DNA of 64,000 nt from Zygaena filipendulae (Eukaryota > Arthropoda > Insecta > Lepidoptera > Zygaenidae): NCBI GenBank assembly GCA_907165275.2, contig OU015675.1, forward strand, positions 4,729,501 to 4,793,500. Reading direction: 5' to 3'. Below the pieces are notes generated by a model. The model saw only the letters and a list, made by a program, of their open reading frames with translations. It searched no databases and was not told the DNA's origin. The position numbers and the translations under genes were made by a program. Below, in pieces: positions 57,701 to 64,000 of this stretch. How positions within the stretch are numbered: position 1 is the stretch's first letter; each line of letters opens with the position of its first letter.

Positions 57701-60700
57701 AGGGTTTAAGCATGAGAGTAAAATTTATTTAAATAAATTTGAAAATGCTAGGAAGATACCTACATACGAGTAGGTATATTTTGATATCAAGAAATTACCT
57801 GTTACTTACCTTTAATAGAAATAGAGACTGGGAAGTAAGAGATGAGAAATAATCACAGAAAGTATAGATAATTATGTTCGTTTTTGTCTATGACTCGCAG
57901 ATACAGGCGTAGAAGTTCTTGAGTCACACTTATAAGTGAATCTTTAATTCTTTGAATTTCTTCCCGATATTAAATTCATATGTACTTAGTCGAAGGAAAT
58001 GAAACTGTATTGACTTCTAAAAGAACTGAGATAACTTATCAGAAAAACCACAATTGATAGTGGAACCAGCAATGCTTGCGTTTGGATAGAATCAGCGTTG
58101 CCAAGCAGTTGGATCATGCTGTTTTGCCCTACTATGCAGTATTTGAAACACATAAACACATAAATTCATGCTTACATGTAACTTAAAAAATATAGGCACA
58201 TAAAAAGCACTGCATGATAAAATATAGAGAAGTATAAAACGTGGGTTCAAGCGGGTGAATAACTTTAGATTTTTGGTCCTCGAATCCGTGGCATTACAAA
58301 GGAAAGATGTGCTTAATGATCTTTAAAGTTATGATCTGTTAGTGCGTCGGCAACATGCGCGATCAATATTTTTTTGTGTTAATTACATGAAAAATTAACG
58401 TAATTTTACTAGCTAGAATCGAAACTTAAATAATTTTCTTGAATACGTCTCCCACTTAACCGTACACCTTAGTTTGAAAAGATGACACAAAAATTTAGGT
58501 ACCTTTGTGTTCATATTACGTTTCATTCAAAATTGTATAGGTATTAATTTATGGTTCAAATGTGACACGAAGCGGATGTTTTTAGATATTTAACCAAACT
58601 TTTACGAATAAATAAAGGAAACATCTGAGCCGCCGTTAATAATAATTATAAAACCGAAATGCGATTGAACTTCAAAGACCTCAGTCAAGATGGGGTTAGA
58701 TACTAACATACAACCAGTTAGTTGTGTATAGCAGATAAGTTATCTTGTCTAGATTCCTGTAGTCTGCGGTTCATTCAAACGCTTTGTCTAATAGCTATTT
58801 GTGTTGCTACATCGCTTTTCGTAGTGATCAACATTCTGTCGAACTCGTCTATAGCTGTGTCTATTGGTTGAAGATGTATTGATGTGGTCTAGAGAACAAT
58901 CGATGGTAGTTTATTATTAGTATAACCTACTCTAAAGGCTGTATTAATAACACTTCTCAAAGTACAATCACAAGTCTTTTTAAGCTTTTTTTCATTTTCC
59001 AGCTCAAAACTGTTAGCTAAGTTACTTGCTATTATTATCTATACCATAACTTATTATTATAGAGAGGCAATAAATAGCTTCTGAGTTTGTGAGGTTGTAG
59101 GGTTTTGAAGGAACCCATTTTAAAAATTATTTTACCAATATAAATCCACGTTATTAACTGACTTCAAAAAAGGAGGAGCTTCTTAATTCGACGCGTATGT
59201 GAGTGTCATATGCTACACTACGGGAACTTTAAATTTATCGCGGGTGAAACGGCGGGAGTTATTTTTATAAGGGCTAAGAGTAGGTATTTTTCTCAATCGC
59301 CAAATAAAATCAATCGGACGAATAAATTTGATGTTTAGAAGTGTCTACTGTCTAGTCGTCCACTAAACGGATTATTTATTAGTCGTACACGGCCTACTAT
59401 ATCTACTACATATTAAATTCACAAAAGAGGTTGTCAATATACTTGATTGTTAACTGTCTGCCGTAATATAAATACTGCTGTCAATTTAATGCATTTAACA
59501 CAATTTAACGCACTATTTTTCAGTAGATTATAAGTATGGTTAGGTTAGGTTTGTACTGCAGCTGAGCAAGTCGCGCGAGCATAGCGATCGTGCCGCGGCA
59601 GCGGCCGGCGATACGCCAAAAACAGTGCTACGGTTCACGATCTTTTGACAATTTACAATCTCACGAGATATAATCTAACGGTATTTCAATTTTACAGTGT
59701 ACCTATACAATTAATTTTTAAACAAAAATTGTATATCACCTAAAAAGGTTTTTCATTCGGCGTGCAAATCTCGTAACAAAAAAAGACATTTAGGAAAGAT
59801 CATATCATATTATTATTATTATTATTATTATTAGCCACAGCCTTTAACTTTTTACAGATTTTCAATAGAAATGCTATAAAATTTGTTGGAAAGCGGATTT
59901 GGTAGTTGAAAAAAATTCCTTATAGAGTAAAATGAGGTAAAAAGGGTAACTTTTCATACACTGACTGGGTACCAATTTTATGGGGGCAACTCCGCAGATG
60001 GGAAAAAATATTCAACTGCAATTTTTTTTCTTTCCTCACCTCGTTTTCACCGAACCATGTGCTCGAGAGTTTTTGAGGAACACTCAGCATCAAAACCTGG
60101 GATATGGCGATTACAGTTTGTCCAGCCAATGTCACGGAGAACCCAGTCGATGTTGCGGAGAATAGTTTGATGCATGATCCTAATGCTGTGCCTGCTGATC
60201 CCAAAATCGCTGTAGTACGTAAACTCTGAAAAGGAGACACTACTATATTTTCTAACATATAAAATTTTATTACAAATAGGTAAGTTATTCATAGGAATTA
60301 TTGTTATCCTGAACTTCTCGATCACTTAAATTACATTTTTATTTTGAAAATTGCACTTTTATCTATTTATTTTTAAGTTTCTAACTGTGCCCGCGGTTTC
60401 ACCCGCGTGAGTTTCGGAATTCCCACAGGAACTCCCAATTTTCTTTATACAAACCTCCTTATGATAATAATTACGAACCCAACAAAAGAATATTATTCAC
60501 ATCAGTCCAGCTATTCTCGAGTTTTAGCGAGACAAATGAACAGCAATTCTTTTTTATGTAAAAGATTTTATTTATAACAACTTTGTTTTTCCTTTAGGTA
60601 CCATACAGTGACATTTTTATTGCTGTGAAGAATTTAATCAAAGAATAATGTAAATAAAATTACATGACGAAATTTACTATAGTAGATTATCTAGAATATC

Positions 60701-61176
60701 TCCTACAATATTTAAATCTTTATAATGTACAATCTACATAGGCCCGTATTTATAAACTCTACACTCAAGATACTCTAATCTAACTTATTTTGCTGAGAGT
60801 GGATGTCAAAATTTTAAGAAGTATGGACCTTAGACCAGACCCAAGAAAAATCCGATTTTACTTTCATTATTTGAAAGATGTCTATAATTTGATAACAACA
60901 ACTTACAATTCTTTCCATCAAGCTTGCAGCTGGTAATGCCAGGGGCAAATAGCATGCCATCATGACTAGGGAAGTCCAATTAACGTGCCATATGCTAATT
61001 CGGTAATACTTGCTGATCACGTTAGGTATGATTGAATACTGGAGCCATTGCGATGAGTTGCATATCATGTACAAAACGTATAGAAATAGCATGTACCATC
61101 TTCGTTTGAAAAGTTTAGTTTGCTCTGTATTGGTTACCACTTCAACCGCTCTCGGCCCTTCGTTTTCTTTTGCCAT
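42468..61176 (-). CDS. FLVCR/SLC49-family major facilitator transporter (six coding exons, 452 residues)
   Basis: Exons: 61176-60907, 60225-60040, 54165-53985, 48171-47960, 47004-46787 and 42759-42468. All introns are GT-AG, the phases match across every junction, and the joined frame ends in TAA. The ATG at 61174-61176 has G at -3 and +4. The protein shows 12 hydrophobic segments, six on each side of a loop rich in Pro and Ser. Family signatures of the FLVCR group are NSSQWLQYSIIPNV in helix 1, GQTVIAISQV in helix 4, the loop HPSLPPTLSQA, YFPGRERDAGLIGV before helix 8 and EITYPESE before helix 11. Known members act in heme export or choline/ethanolamine uptake at plasma or internal membranes; the substrate here is not shown. 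Insect counterparts are often annotated as C09D4.1-like. Length (452) is normal and no lesion is seen. Confidence 0.9.
42955..43165 (+). repeat. LINE/SINE-derived 3' unit with TTC tail, copy 1
   Basis: AACTGAAAACCAGCGCTAGG, GTACCCGCACCTAGC, TGCTGAGTTGGTGTCC, then TGCTGAAATAAAGGTATTTT and TTC repeats. The AATAAA followed by a microsatellite marks it as the 3' end of a retroposed RNA. It lies antisense to the transporter. Confidence 0.5.
43170..43320 (+). repeat. Helitron-like repeat, 3' end lost
   Basis: TTATTTGTTTGTTACGTGAA, TTTTGCATTCACGTTGTCAA, GGGATACTTTTTATCTG and GGGAACTCCGAAATTAACGC. No CTAG. Confidence 0.45.
44212..44527 (-). mobile_element. Composite Helitron-like CTAG repeat (two GC-rich blocks)
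   Basis: CTAG at 44212-44215. It has two GC-rich blocks (near 44220 and 44350) joined by a stretch whose complement matches the joint of 32647-32938 (AAGAAACTACGTTAAATTTT, ACTACCTACACGTTGTCAAG). Ends CTTTCGAATTTATAATATTAG. Confidence 0.7.
44682..44807 (+). repeat. Helitron-like CTAG-family repeat, shortened
   Basis: AAACGTTGTTAGGAGTACAG, AATCCCGAGATTTCCACGAG and GGAGGGCAGCTAG (CTAG at 44804-44807). Confidence 0.5.
45051..46320 (-). mobile_element. 'AACCGACTTCC' family element, copy 3, with internal tandem duplication
   Basis: In reverse orientation to copy 2. It has the palindromic module (45051-45448), then the body, ending CCTCCTCCTTTTTGGAAGTC near 46295-46314. The body carries a ~270-bp segment twice (about 45669-45938 and 45939-46209), which explains why it is longer than copy 2. 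Open frames are repeat artefacts. Confidence 0.7.
46496..46703 (-). repeat. Helitron-like repeat (CTAG end altered)
   Basis: CTGTTCCACCGCGGTTTCAC, GGAGCTCCCGCGGGAATTAC, AAATCGGTTCAGTAGATTCA and the end TTATAATATTAG. The terminal tetramer now reads TTGC on the plus strand. Confidence 0.55.
46787..47004 (-). CDS. Transporter coding exon 5 (residues 284-355 plus two bases)
   Basis: Acceptor ACTTTTCAAG, then GGACGCGAAAGA; ends TTTGTTGG before donor GTAAGC (46781-46786), phase 2. Begins GRERDAGLIGV and spans helices 8, 9 and most of 10. An ATG frame beginning about 30 bp upstream is intronic run-in, not a start. Confidence 0.9.
47005..47959 (-). other. Intron 4 (955 bp), half of it a MITE
   Basis: Contains the GGGTAAAACC MITE at 47150-47606. 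The rest is unremarkable AT-rich sequence. Confidence 0.8.
47150..47606. mobile_element. GGGTAAAACC MITE, copy 1 (457 bp, TA target site), in intron 4
   Basis: Ends GGGTAAAACCCGGATAGTTG and CAACTATCCTGGTTTTACCC are inverted with one mismatch over about 22 bp, flanked by TA on both sides (47148-47149 and 47607-47608). The GATAGTTG portion of the ends recurs internally. It contains CCATATATGG at 47348-47357. TA duplication suggests the Tc1/mariner/pogo group. No transposase. Confidence 0.85.
47960..48171 (-). CDS. Transporter coding exon 4 (residues 213-283)
   Basis: Acceptor TTCAATTCCAG, then CATTCCAATCAC. The base carried from exon 3 completes a Thr codon. Ends TACTTCCCG before donor GTAACG (47954-47959), phase 0. 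Encodes the central cytosolic loop with HPSLPPTLSQA and helix 7 (LVAFFLTTGINNGCFNGLST). Other frames here look longer but do not fit the family. Confidence 0.88.
48353..48549 (-). repeat. Helitron-like CTAG-family repeat in intron 3
   Basis: CTAG at 48353-48356, then CCCCACAGTTTCACCCACGG, GGAGCTCCCGCGGG, ATGATCGGTTGAGCCGTTGA and the CAAACAAACTCGCTTTCAAG end. Confidence 0.6.
48819..48992 (-). repeat. Copia 3' LTR
   Basis: On the coding strand it begins TGTTAAAACTC and ends TAACAAGT. It should supply the polyadenylation site. Identical to the 5' LTR. Confidence 0.93.
48993..49010 (-). other. Copia polypurine tract
   Basis: Seven G residues on the coding strand (C7 at 48993-48999) directly before the 3' LTR. 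This is the usual priming site for plus-strand DNA, though purines are interrupted further upstream. Confidence 0.6.
49183..49812 (-). pseudogene. Copia polyprotein, C-terminal part (RNase H), separated by a frameshift
   Basis: Open frame of 209 codons from its first ATG; the same frame stays open upstream to the break. Contains the RPDIAHTVSYLSQF segment at the end of the RT, then RNase H with VGYADADYGSN (first Asp), STTEAEYMALAEA (Glu), IIIHTDNQSS (Asp) and RTKHIDIKHHFIRD (His/Asp), and ends after ILTKPLPK. All catalytic residues of the domain are present, so the only fault is the frame. It would normally be part of the polyprotein at 49784-53134. Confidence 0.88.
49784..53134 (-). CDS. 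Copia Gag-Pol polyprotein, frameshifted near the end of the RT
   Basis: Starts ATG at 53132-53134. Gag, residues about 20-215 (LKGSANFSTWAFAIECML); zinc knuckle CSYCKKLGHIVSEC (CX2CX4HX4C) near 224-237; protease WFLDSGASSHMS near 280; integrase with HRRLGH and C..C zinc-binding residues near 415-455, then core HSDLCGP, LRSDNGREYV and QQNGVSERVNR (D, D, E); RT from about 830 (KWVYKIKKD, FLNGDLEEEIYM, KSLYGLKQAPP). The catalytic box is FVDD near 1003 instead of the usual YVDD. After KLGLK the frame shifts by one base at a run of five T on the plus strand (49879-49883), giving about 35 unrelated residues before a stop. The lesion may be real or a homopolymer error. Confidence 0.92.
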   Translation of the reverse strand: MDTPSTSQSAHSSKDFQTAQNSTNISISKLKGSANFSTWAFAIECMLTDLELWEVVVKPADLSNPDQKRKDQKARAKICLSCEESIYPVIRSAKTAFETFSCLRKAYADGGLTRRLALMKKLLTNSFKGKIQQYVNESLAIQQELQGIGAQVDDEFLAIIMLTGLPEKYHPLVMAIEHSNMKITTENVVTALLKEESRAVQSSADTSRSPDTALCTKKQTKKKFCSYCKKLGHIVSECRILKNKKNKNVSVSSNVCTNYTSEFTLSSCFTNRSPTGSQDWFLDSGASSHMSNRREWFEFLSPHVTPITVANKETLLSHGKGTVNINISDGVNKISNVLYVPGLATNLLSVSSLVKKGFDVLFTPKGATIFQSGGCHVTNPVIATGSNHNGMFRLNVNKLHSLYTSTKESALLWHRRLGHLNTKSMDILKNKCIGLDYIGSYHGTCIPCLQGKFSKKPFKSSKSRSSKVLQLIHSDLCGPMSTHSWGGALYLLTFTDDYSRKTFGYLLKTKAEVYTKFVEFKHLVENQTGEKIKILRSDNGREYVNSDMITFMRENGIVHQTTVPYTPQQNGVSERVNRTIIEKARSMLKDSNLPLAYWGEAVNTAIYLKNRSPTQALNNKIPEEVWTGNKVDLSHLRIFGCEAHVLVPKEKRSKLESKTKVCIFVGYSIESKGYRLIDLNNPRQIIIARDVAFIEDKTHEESNPNSSHNEESPQPQPSVIFVPIQNDEEPVSQPQHQVQSDSEDTQPEMSPSLEQLTIPDEPLTHEVSPIISEPEPIVETSTERRYPLRDRRPPERYQENLYMTSDQEPETYKEVTEHPQKDKWLEAMKAEYNSLIQHGTWILVHRPSGRKTTKCKWVYKIKKDTSGNITKYKARLVAKGFTQIAGVDYGETFSPVARLSSVRLLFAFAVQYRLQVHHLDVETAFLNGDLEEEIYMKQPEGFATDPKGKVCLLKKSLYGLKQAPPQWNKKVCQAMAALSLTQAASEHCLYYKRDGPNDFIVIAVFVDDFFFMTTNSDLKDNFVSELKKTFTIKDLGPVKDCLGMRVVQSEGSITLDQTKYIEKLLDKFGMSDAISVTTPMKLGLKTHCSGKGRRKSRSPISGAYRLINVHFYMYKT
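53199..53212 (-). other. Copia primer-binding site (half initiator-tRNA-Met type)
   Basis: The coding strand reads GGTTATGGGCCCAG immediately after the 5' LTR. It is complementary to the anticodon stem-loop of initiator tRNA-Met (CUGGGCCCAUAACC), the internal priming used by Drosophila copia, not the tRNA 3' end. Confidence 0.9.
53213..53386 (-). promoter_or_regulatory. Copia 5' LTR (promoter)
   Basis: 174 bp, identical to the other LTR; it should carry the element's promoter. Because the element lies in the same direction as the transporter gene, its 3' LTR polyadenylation site could truncate the host transcript within intron 3. Confidence 0.9.
53580..53738 (-). repeat. Helitron-like CTAG-family repeat, AAGCTATATTATTG type
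   Basis: CTAG at 53580-53583. The first ~150 bp match 35000-35213 closely, including GTTAATCTGATGTATAAGCT and CATCCAGTAGTTTTTGCGTG. Confidence 0.65.
53985..54165 (-). CDS. Transporter coding exon 3 (residues 153-212 plus one base)
   Basis: Acceptor is a long T run then CAG at 54166-54168, followed by GTCTCATCCGCC. Ends GTTTTAA before donor GTAAGC (53979-53984), leaving phase 1. Helices 5 (GVFGFQFGLVISFFLPP) and 6 (FASASCIIALLVVL). Confidence 0.88.
54250..54520 (-). repeat. Helitron-like repeat, rearranged
   Basis: CATCCCGCGGGAGTTCGGGA, AAAAAGTACCCTATATCTTT and a distal AATCGGTCCAGCGGTTTCAG plus ACAGACAGAC tract, as in the copy at 22574-22800. The middle is scrambled. Confidence 0.5.
54635..54980 (+). 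repeat. LINE/SINE-derived 3' unit with CTTT tail, copy 2
   Basis: GGCTGAAAATCAGTGCTAGG, AGTGCCCGCACTCATAGC and ATGCTGAGACAGTG parallel copy 1 at 42955. It ends CAAATAAATGCCTTTTC and CTTT repeats (about 54950-54979). A 60-bp piece of the AACCGACTTCC repeat (54796-54850) interrupts it. Confidence 0.5.
54980..55265 (-). mobile_element. TGTTGACTA MITE family, copy in intron 2
   Basis: AATGGGCATGTTGACTAACT at the left and AGTCCACATCTCCATT at the right, flanked by TA. Shorter than copies 1-3 because the middle lacks the CCGCAAAACCGCC part and one of the two TGACGTCA sites. Confidence 0.75.
55641..56101. mobile_element. GGGTAAAACC MITE, copy 2 (461 bp, TA target site), in intron 2
   Basis: Almost identical to 47150-47606 and in the same orientation. 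Differences seen include a 4-bp gain (GGATAGACGACCC against GGACGACTC) and a few substitutions. TA lies on both sides (55639-55640 and 56102-56103). The internal CCATATATGG is at 55839-55848. Confidence 0.87.
56126..56210 (+). repeat. TGTTGACTA MITE end fragment
   Basis: AATACGTGTCCAATACTTTT, ATTAATCTACAAGACTAAA and TTTGACAAGCC match the right end of the copy at 15280-15562. Confidence 0.5.
57098..57256 (-). repeat. Helitron-like repeat lacking its CTAG end
   Basis: GGATCCGCGAGAATTCTAGA, CTGTACCTCTGAGAACGTGT, TGATGATCAGTTGAG, GTGAAAGTGTAACAAACAT and the end TATAATATTAG. Confidence 0.5.
59155..59265 (+). repeat. Fragments of the AACCGACTTCC and Helitron-like repeats
   Basis: AACTGACTTCAAAAAAGGAG near 59156 is a short head of the first family. 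CGGGAACTTTAAATTTATCG and CGGGTGAAACGGCGGGAG near 59221-59257 are the end of the second. Confidence 0.45.
60040..60225 (-). CDS. Transporter coding exon 2 (residues 91-152)
   Basis: Acceptor TTTTCAG, then AGTTTACGTACTACAGC; ends AACGAG before donor GTGAGG (60034-60039). Phase 0 on both sides, 62 codons. Helices 3 and 4, with GQTVIAISQV and the STWFGENE turn that closes helix 4 in this family. Confidence 0.9.
60226..60906 (-). other. Intron 1 (681 bp) with a Helitron-like repeat
   Basis: GTAAGT...CAG. Contains a repeat at 60380-60566 (GTGCCCGCGGTTTCACCCGC, CGGAATTCCCACAGGAACTC). Nothing else recognised. Confidence 0.8.
60380..60566 (-). repeat. Helitron-like repeat in intron 1
   Basis: CTGTGCCCGCGGTTTCACCC, CGTGAGTTTCGGAATTCCCA and a distal AGTTTTAGCGAGACAAATGA (also found near 31708). 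The terminal tetramer is altered. Confidence 0.55.
60907..61176 (-). CDS. Transporter coding exon 1 (residues 1-90)
   Basis: Starts ATGGCAAAAG and ends GAAAGAATT before donor GTAAGT (60901-60906), phase 0. Encodes a charged cytosolic N-terminus and helices 1 (about 27-50) and 2 (about 66-88). The frame stays open 15 codons upstream without an ATG. An acceptor-like AACAG just upstream (near 61221) suggests a separate 5' UTR exon. Confidence 0.88.
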
Positions 61177-61539
61177 AGCAAATACAAGGTTCGGTGCTTG
61201 ATCGATGGCGGGAAAGTTCACTGTTGGTATTTAGTATATAAGGCTAGTTGGAACTATAGAGTAAAAAGGGCATCAACTCAAGTTATTATATGAAAACAGA
61301 TGAAAATTAGTGTCGCCGGATGGTTTTCACACACAAGTTATTCGTCACGCACCTAAACATTTATTGATGTAACGAAATGTTTTACACGCCATTTGGTTAC
61401 GTAGGTATTTAGTTCGAAACTGACAGTACATAGAATATTGTAGTAAATATTATATTTGGAATGTCAGCAAATATATTGTGATAATATTATATATTTATAT
61501 GAGTTTTATATTTTTTTTCCTGTTCTGTAACCTGCCACT
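61177..61539 (-). promoter_or_regulatory. Upstream region of the transporter (5' UTR or promoter, unresolved)
   Basis: On the minus strand CCTTATATACTAAATACCAACAG precedes exon 1. It can be read either as a TATA-like box with a short leader or as branch point and acceptor of a 5' UTR intron. Sequence alone does not decide. Confidence 0.35.
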
Positions 61540-61650
61540 AAACTATCACCTAGCCAAAAGGTTGACTGGTAGGAAATGCTTTAGGCATTAAAACCGCCTT
61601 TTGTACGATAAAGTGCAATAAAGTTCTTTAAATAAATAAGTAAAACTAAA
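61540..61650 (+). repeat. Short interspersed 3'-tail repeat (CCTTTTGTAC family), copy 4
   Basis: ACCTAGCCAAAAGGTTGACT, GGAAATGCTTTAGGCATTAA, CGCCTTTTGTACGATAAAGT and the tail GCAATAAAGTTCTTTAAAT. Confidence 0.6.
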
Positions 61651-64000
61651 ATATATATTTTGCACAGCATTCCACGCGAGCTTGGTGGTTGCTGCTTTAT
61701 TTCAGGTGAAACTATATACCCTTTACCTCACACAAAAACCTCAAATGCGTAAACACACTGGTGATATAAAAGTCGAAAGAGCAAGTTTCAACCTTTCATC
61801 TCATATTTCACAAGACCCTTTTGATCGAGAATATTTTTTTGTAGACAAAAGTTATTTATATCGTGAACACATTTAGCCTTTTCATTTAGCAACCCCATTC
61901 TGACTAACCTTGTATAATAGATCTGTGAAAATTGCGAAGGAGACTCCATAAGACGACTGTTTGTAGGTTTCTTTTTATGTACAAGATTCGCTTTTATGAT
62001 CTTCGTCGCTCTGTCTGTTGAATAGAAATTTGTATTACATTATGTAATATGTTTACTTTAAATATATTTAAGTTCATTGATAACAAATATTCACCGTGTC
62101 AATAGAACGTGTCGCAGAATTTAATACCGTAAGTATAAGTACACTTGAAGACGACTGACGGCTGAATGACTACTCTACTATACAGTGATACTACAACGAC
62201 CCGGATATAATCCATTAACTAATCAGCAACTGTATTTGCTTTATGTATTCTCCATGATATCTCCATGATATAAGGCGCTTTATTATTTGTCACCAACACA
62301 ACTAACTAAAAAAAACATAATTAGGTATCTACTAAGACATTTTATTGAAAAATCTAATTATAAATGAGTAAAATAGGGTATGTACATAATGTACGAGGAG
62401 TCTAGAAACCGCTTCTCGTCCATAAAAAGACAACATTATTATTGACTAAGCAAATCCTTTCACTCCACAAAAAATCAAATCAAAGGAAAAATAGTTGGTT
62501 GCTCTAAAAAAGTTTATTACATAGGTATAGCGTTAAGCTACAGTCTGTGCTCATATATATATCTGTTCCGTCATATCTCCTAATATACTCGTCTTATTTT
62601 ATTAATATGAGGCATCCTTCGAAACGCCTTGAAGATGTGCCGCTGGTTTATAGGCTTGTAGACTCGTATTATGAGGTGACACACTTAAGATTGCGCCTTA
62701 TTGCAGAAATCTTTTTAAAAAGAATTTTTAGATAAGCTATTCAATTTCTATTTATTTGAATTTTGTTCGAAGCAAAGTAACTTTGAAAAATCAATTTTCA
62801 TGAAATTTTAAAAAATATTTACGATATTATTTCACTTTATTTTCTAGTTAAAAATGTTGTAGAAACACGCTTCTAGTTGTGGTTTTATAGTGTATATGTA
62901 ATTTTTAAAAGAGACGAAACATTTTTCGTTTTCTGCTTAACAAAAGGTAACTTATCGCTTAAGACCTAACGCACCTGACGGGTCGTGATAAAACTTTTAA
63001 AACAAAAAGCAAAAACATAATTTTTATTTTATTTTAAGAAAACACCCAGACTTTCGGACTAGCTCACTAAGAAAAACAGACGTTAAGTAAAAGAACTACG
63101 AGATAAGAAGTTATTTTTTTATAATATCTAAATCTTTTTACGACATCCGTACCGTAAACTAATTATATTATTTGATTTTTATATATGTGATGAGAACAGT
63201 AAGTAAATATGTTTATGACAGGCTATAGCTGCGTAGAACGGTACCGTTCACCTCTGCTGCCTCCCTTACAGTTTTGGTTCGAACTGCGGCTCAAGCGGTC
63301 ACTAGTGTATTACCGTTGTAACCAGTAACACTACTGCATGTGTCTAATCCATTCTGACACATTTGAAAACAATCGATACTAGTCGTAGATTTCGATATTT
63401 AAAAAAGGTTTTTAAATAAAAAAAAACGCATCCAACATTTATCATAGCCCGCAAGCTTTATTTAATTTTGTCTTTTGTTTACTAATTGGACAAATAAACA
63501 ACACTGGTATAAACATAAAGCTATACATAAACAAAGTATTGTGACGTTATCTCGAGTAGTCATCGTAGATTAGTCAGATTAGAGTGGCAATACCAAAATT
63601 ACAAGGGTCGAAACTTGGTCAGCCTGGCATTAAAAGTCTGCGGACAAAACTTAGGGGTAAGCCAAAACACCATCGTTAGCAAGAACCTTTATACGACTGT
63701 TGTACAGCAATATAGAGTATAACCTTTTCCTAATGGAGGGCTAGTCCCGTTACGGCTCAGTAGGTATGTACATTGTACACTTTTATTTTTAATTTTAAAG
63801 TAAATAAAAATTATTGAAAATATTTGACTGAATATAATAATATGGGTCTAAACCCATATTATTCATATTATTAACATTTGGATTAGTCCAACTAGTTAGA
63901 AAAATGTTTCACAAAAAAAAATACTTAGTTGAAAAAATTGGTACTTAAATTTTTCTCGTTCTTATTTCAAATATGGACGTAAAATAGTTCTACATACAAT
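61651..64000. other. Non-coding stretch to window end, nothing recognised
   Basis: Open frames at 61682-61876 and 62547-62735 have no recognised domain. Blocks near 62955-62985 and 63215-63330 are slightly GC-richer but carry no known pattern. Confidence 0.5.

Larger units (their letters stand above)
54166..60039 (-). other. Intron 2 (5874 bp), repeat-rich
   Basis: Holds a Helitron-like fragment (54250-54520), a LINE/SINE-derived unit (54635-54980), a TGTTGACTA MITE (54980-55265), the second GGGTAAAACC MITE (55641-56101), a MITE fragment (56126-56210), a Helitron-like repeat (57098-57256) and an ATT microsatellite (59809-59833). The block near 57340-57500 is GC-richer and unclassified, as is CGCGAGCATAGCGATCGTGC near 59575. 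Between 57500 and 59150 I see nothing. Confidence 0.75.

Noticed and set aside
60814..60906. Extension of the exon 1 frame beyond GTAAGT
   Set aside because: The added residues do not fit the family, and a strong donor followed by a phase-matched exon 2 explains the region.
62547..62735. Short frame with a coding-like stretch (KRLEDVPLVYRLVDSYYEV)
   Set aside because: Too short to assign, no splice context or repeat partner found; could be chance.

Overview
The window is AT-rich, intron-bearing animal DNA packed with short interspersed repeats. The CTAG-terminated Helitron-like repeats, the 3' tails with AATAAA and AAAT runs, a Copia element primed by half initiator-tRNA-Met, and a non-LTR element whose ORF1 ends in a baculovirus-FP-like domain all fit a moth or butterfly (Lepidoptera). 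There is no operon structure, prokaryotic gene or CRISPR array. I assign the order from repeat character, not from a database match.

Only one host gene can be supported. It lies on the minus strand at 42468-61176 and has six coding exons whose splice sites and phases all agree. Joined in silico they give a 452-residue, 12-helix major facilitator transporter of the FLVCR (SLC49) family, the group linked to heme and choline/ethanolamine transport. Its five introns (681, 5874, 5813, 955 and 4027 bp) hold most of the repeats in the right third of the window.

Layout: 1-9150 is non-coding repeat-rich DNA, with two 'AACCGACTTCC' family elements, CTAG repeats, one TA-rich MITE and a GC-richer block at about 7960-8420. 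A near-intact non-LTR retrotransposon with two ORFs and a 60-A tail occupies about 9160-13860, followed by a cluster of alternating GTGGACCC motifs. From 14000 to 42400 there is no recognisable gene: MITEs, nested and tandem Helitron-like copies, a 438-bp inverted repeat at 32201-32638, short hairpins, and an unexplained GC-rich block at 16270-16880. From 42468 to 61176 lies the transporter gene. Intron 3 contains a very young full-length Copia element (identical 174-bp LTRs, AAAAC target duplication, polyprotein broken by a single frameshift). Introns 2 and 4 each carry a copy of the same ~460-bp TA-flanked MITE. From 61177 to the end nothing coding is recognised.

The main biology is therefore one transporter gene whose introns are inflated and being remodelled by several mobile families, some recently active. 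I found no convincing new biochemical system. The best second-look items are the sense-oriented young Copia insertion, the twin MITEs flanking exons 3-4, the CRE-bearing MITE family, the large foldback repeat and the FP-like ORF1.
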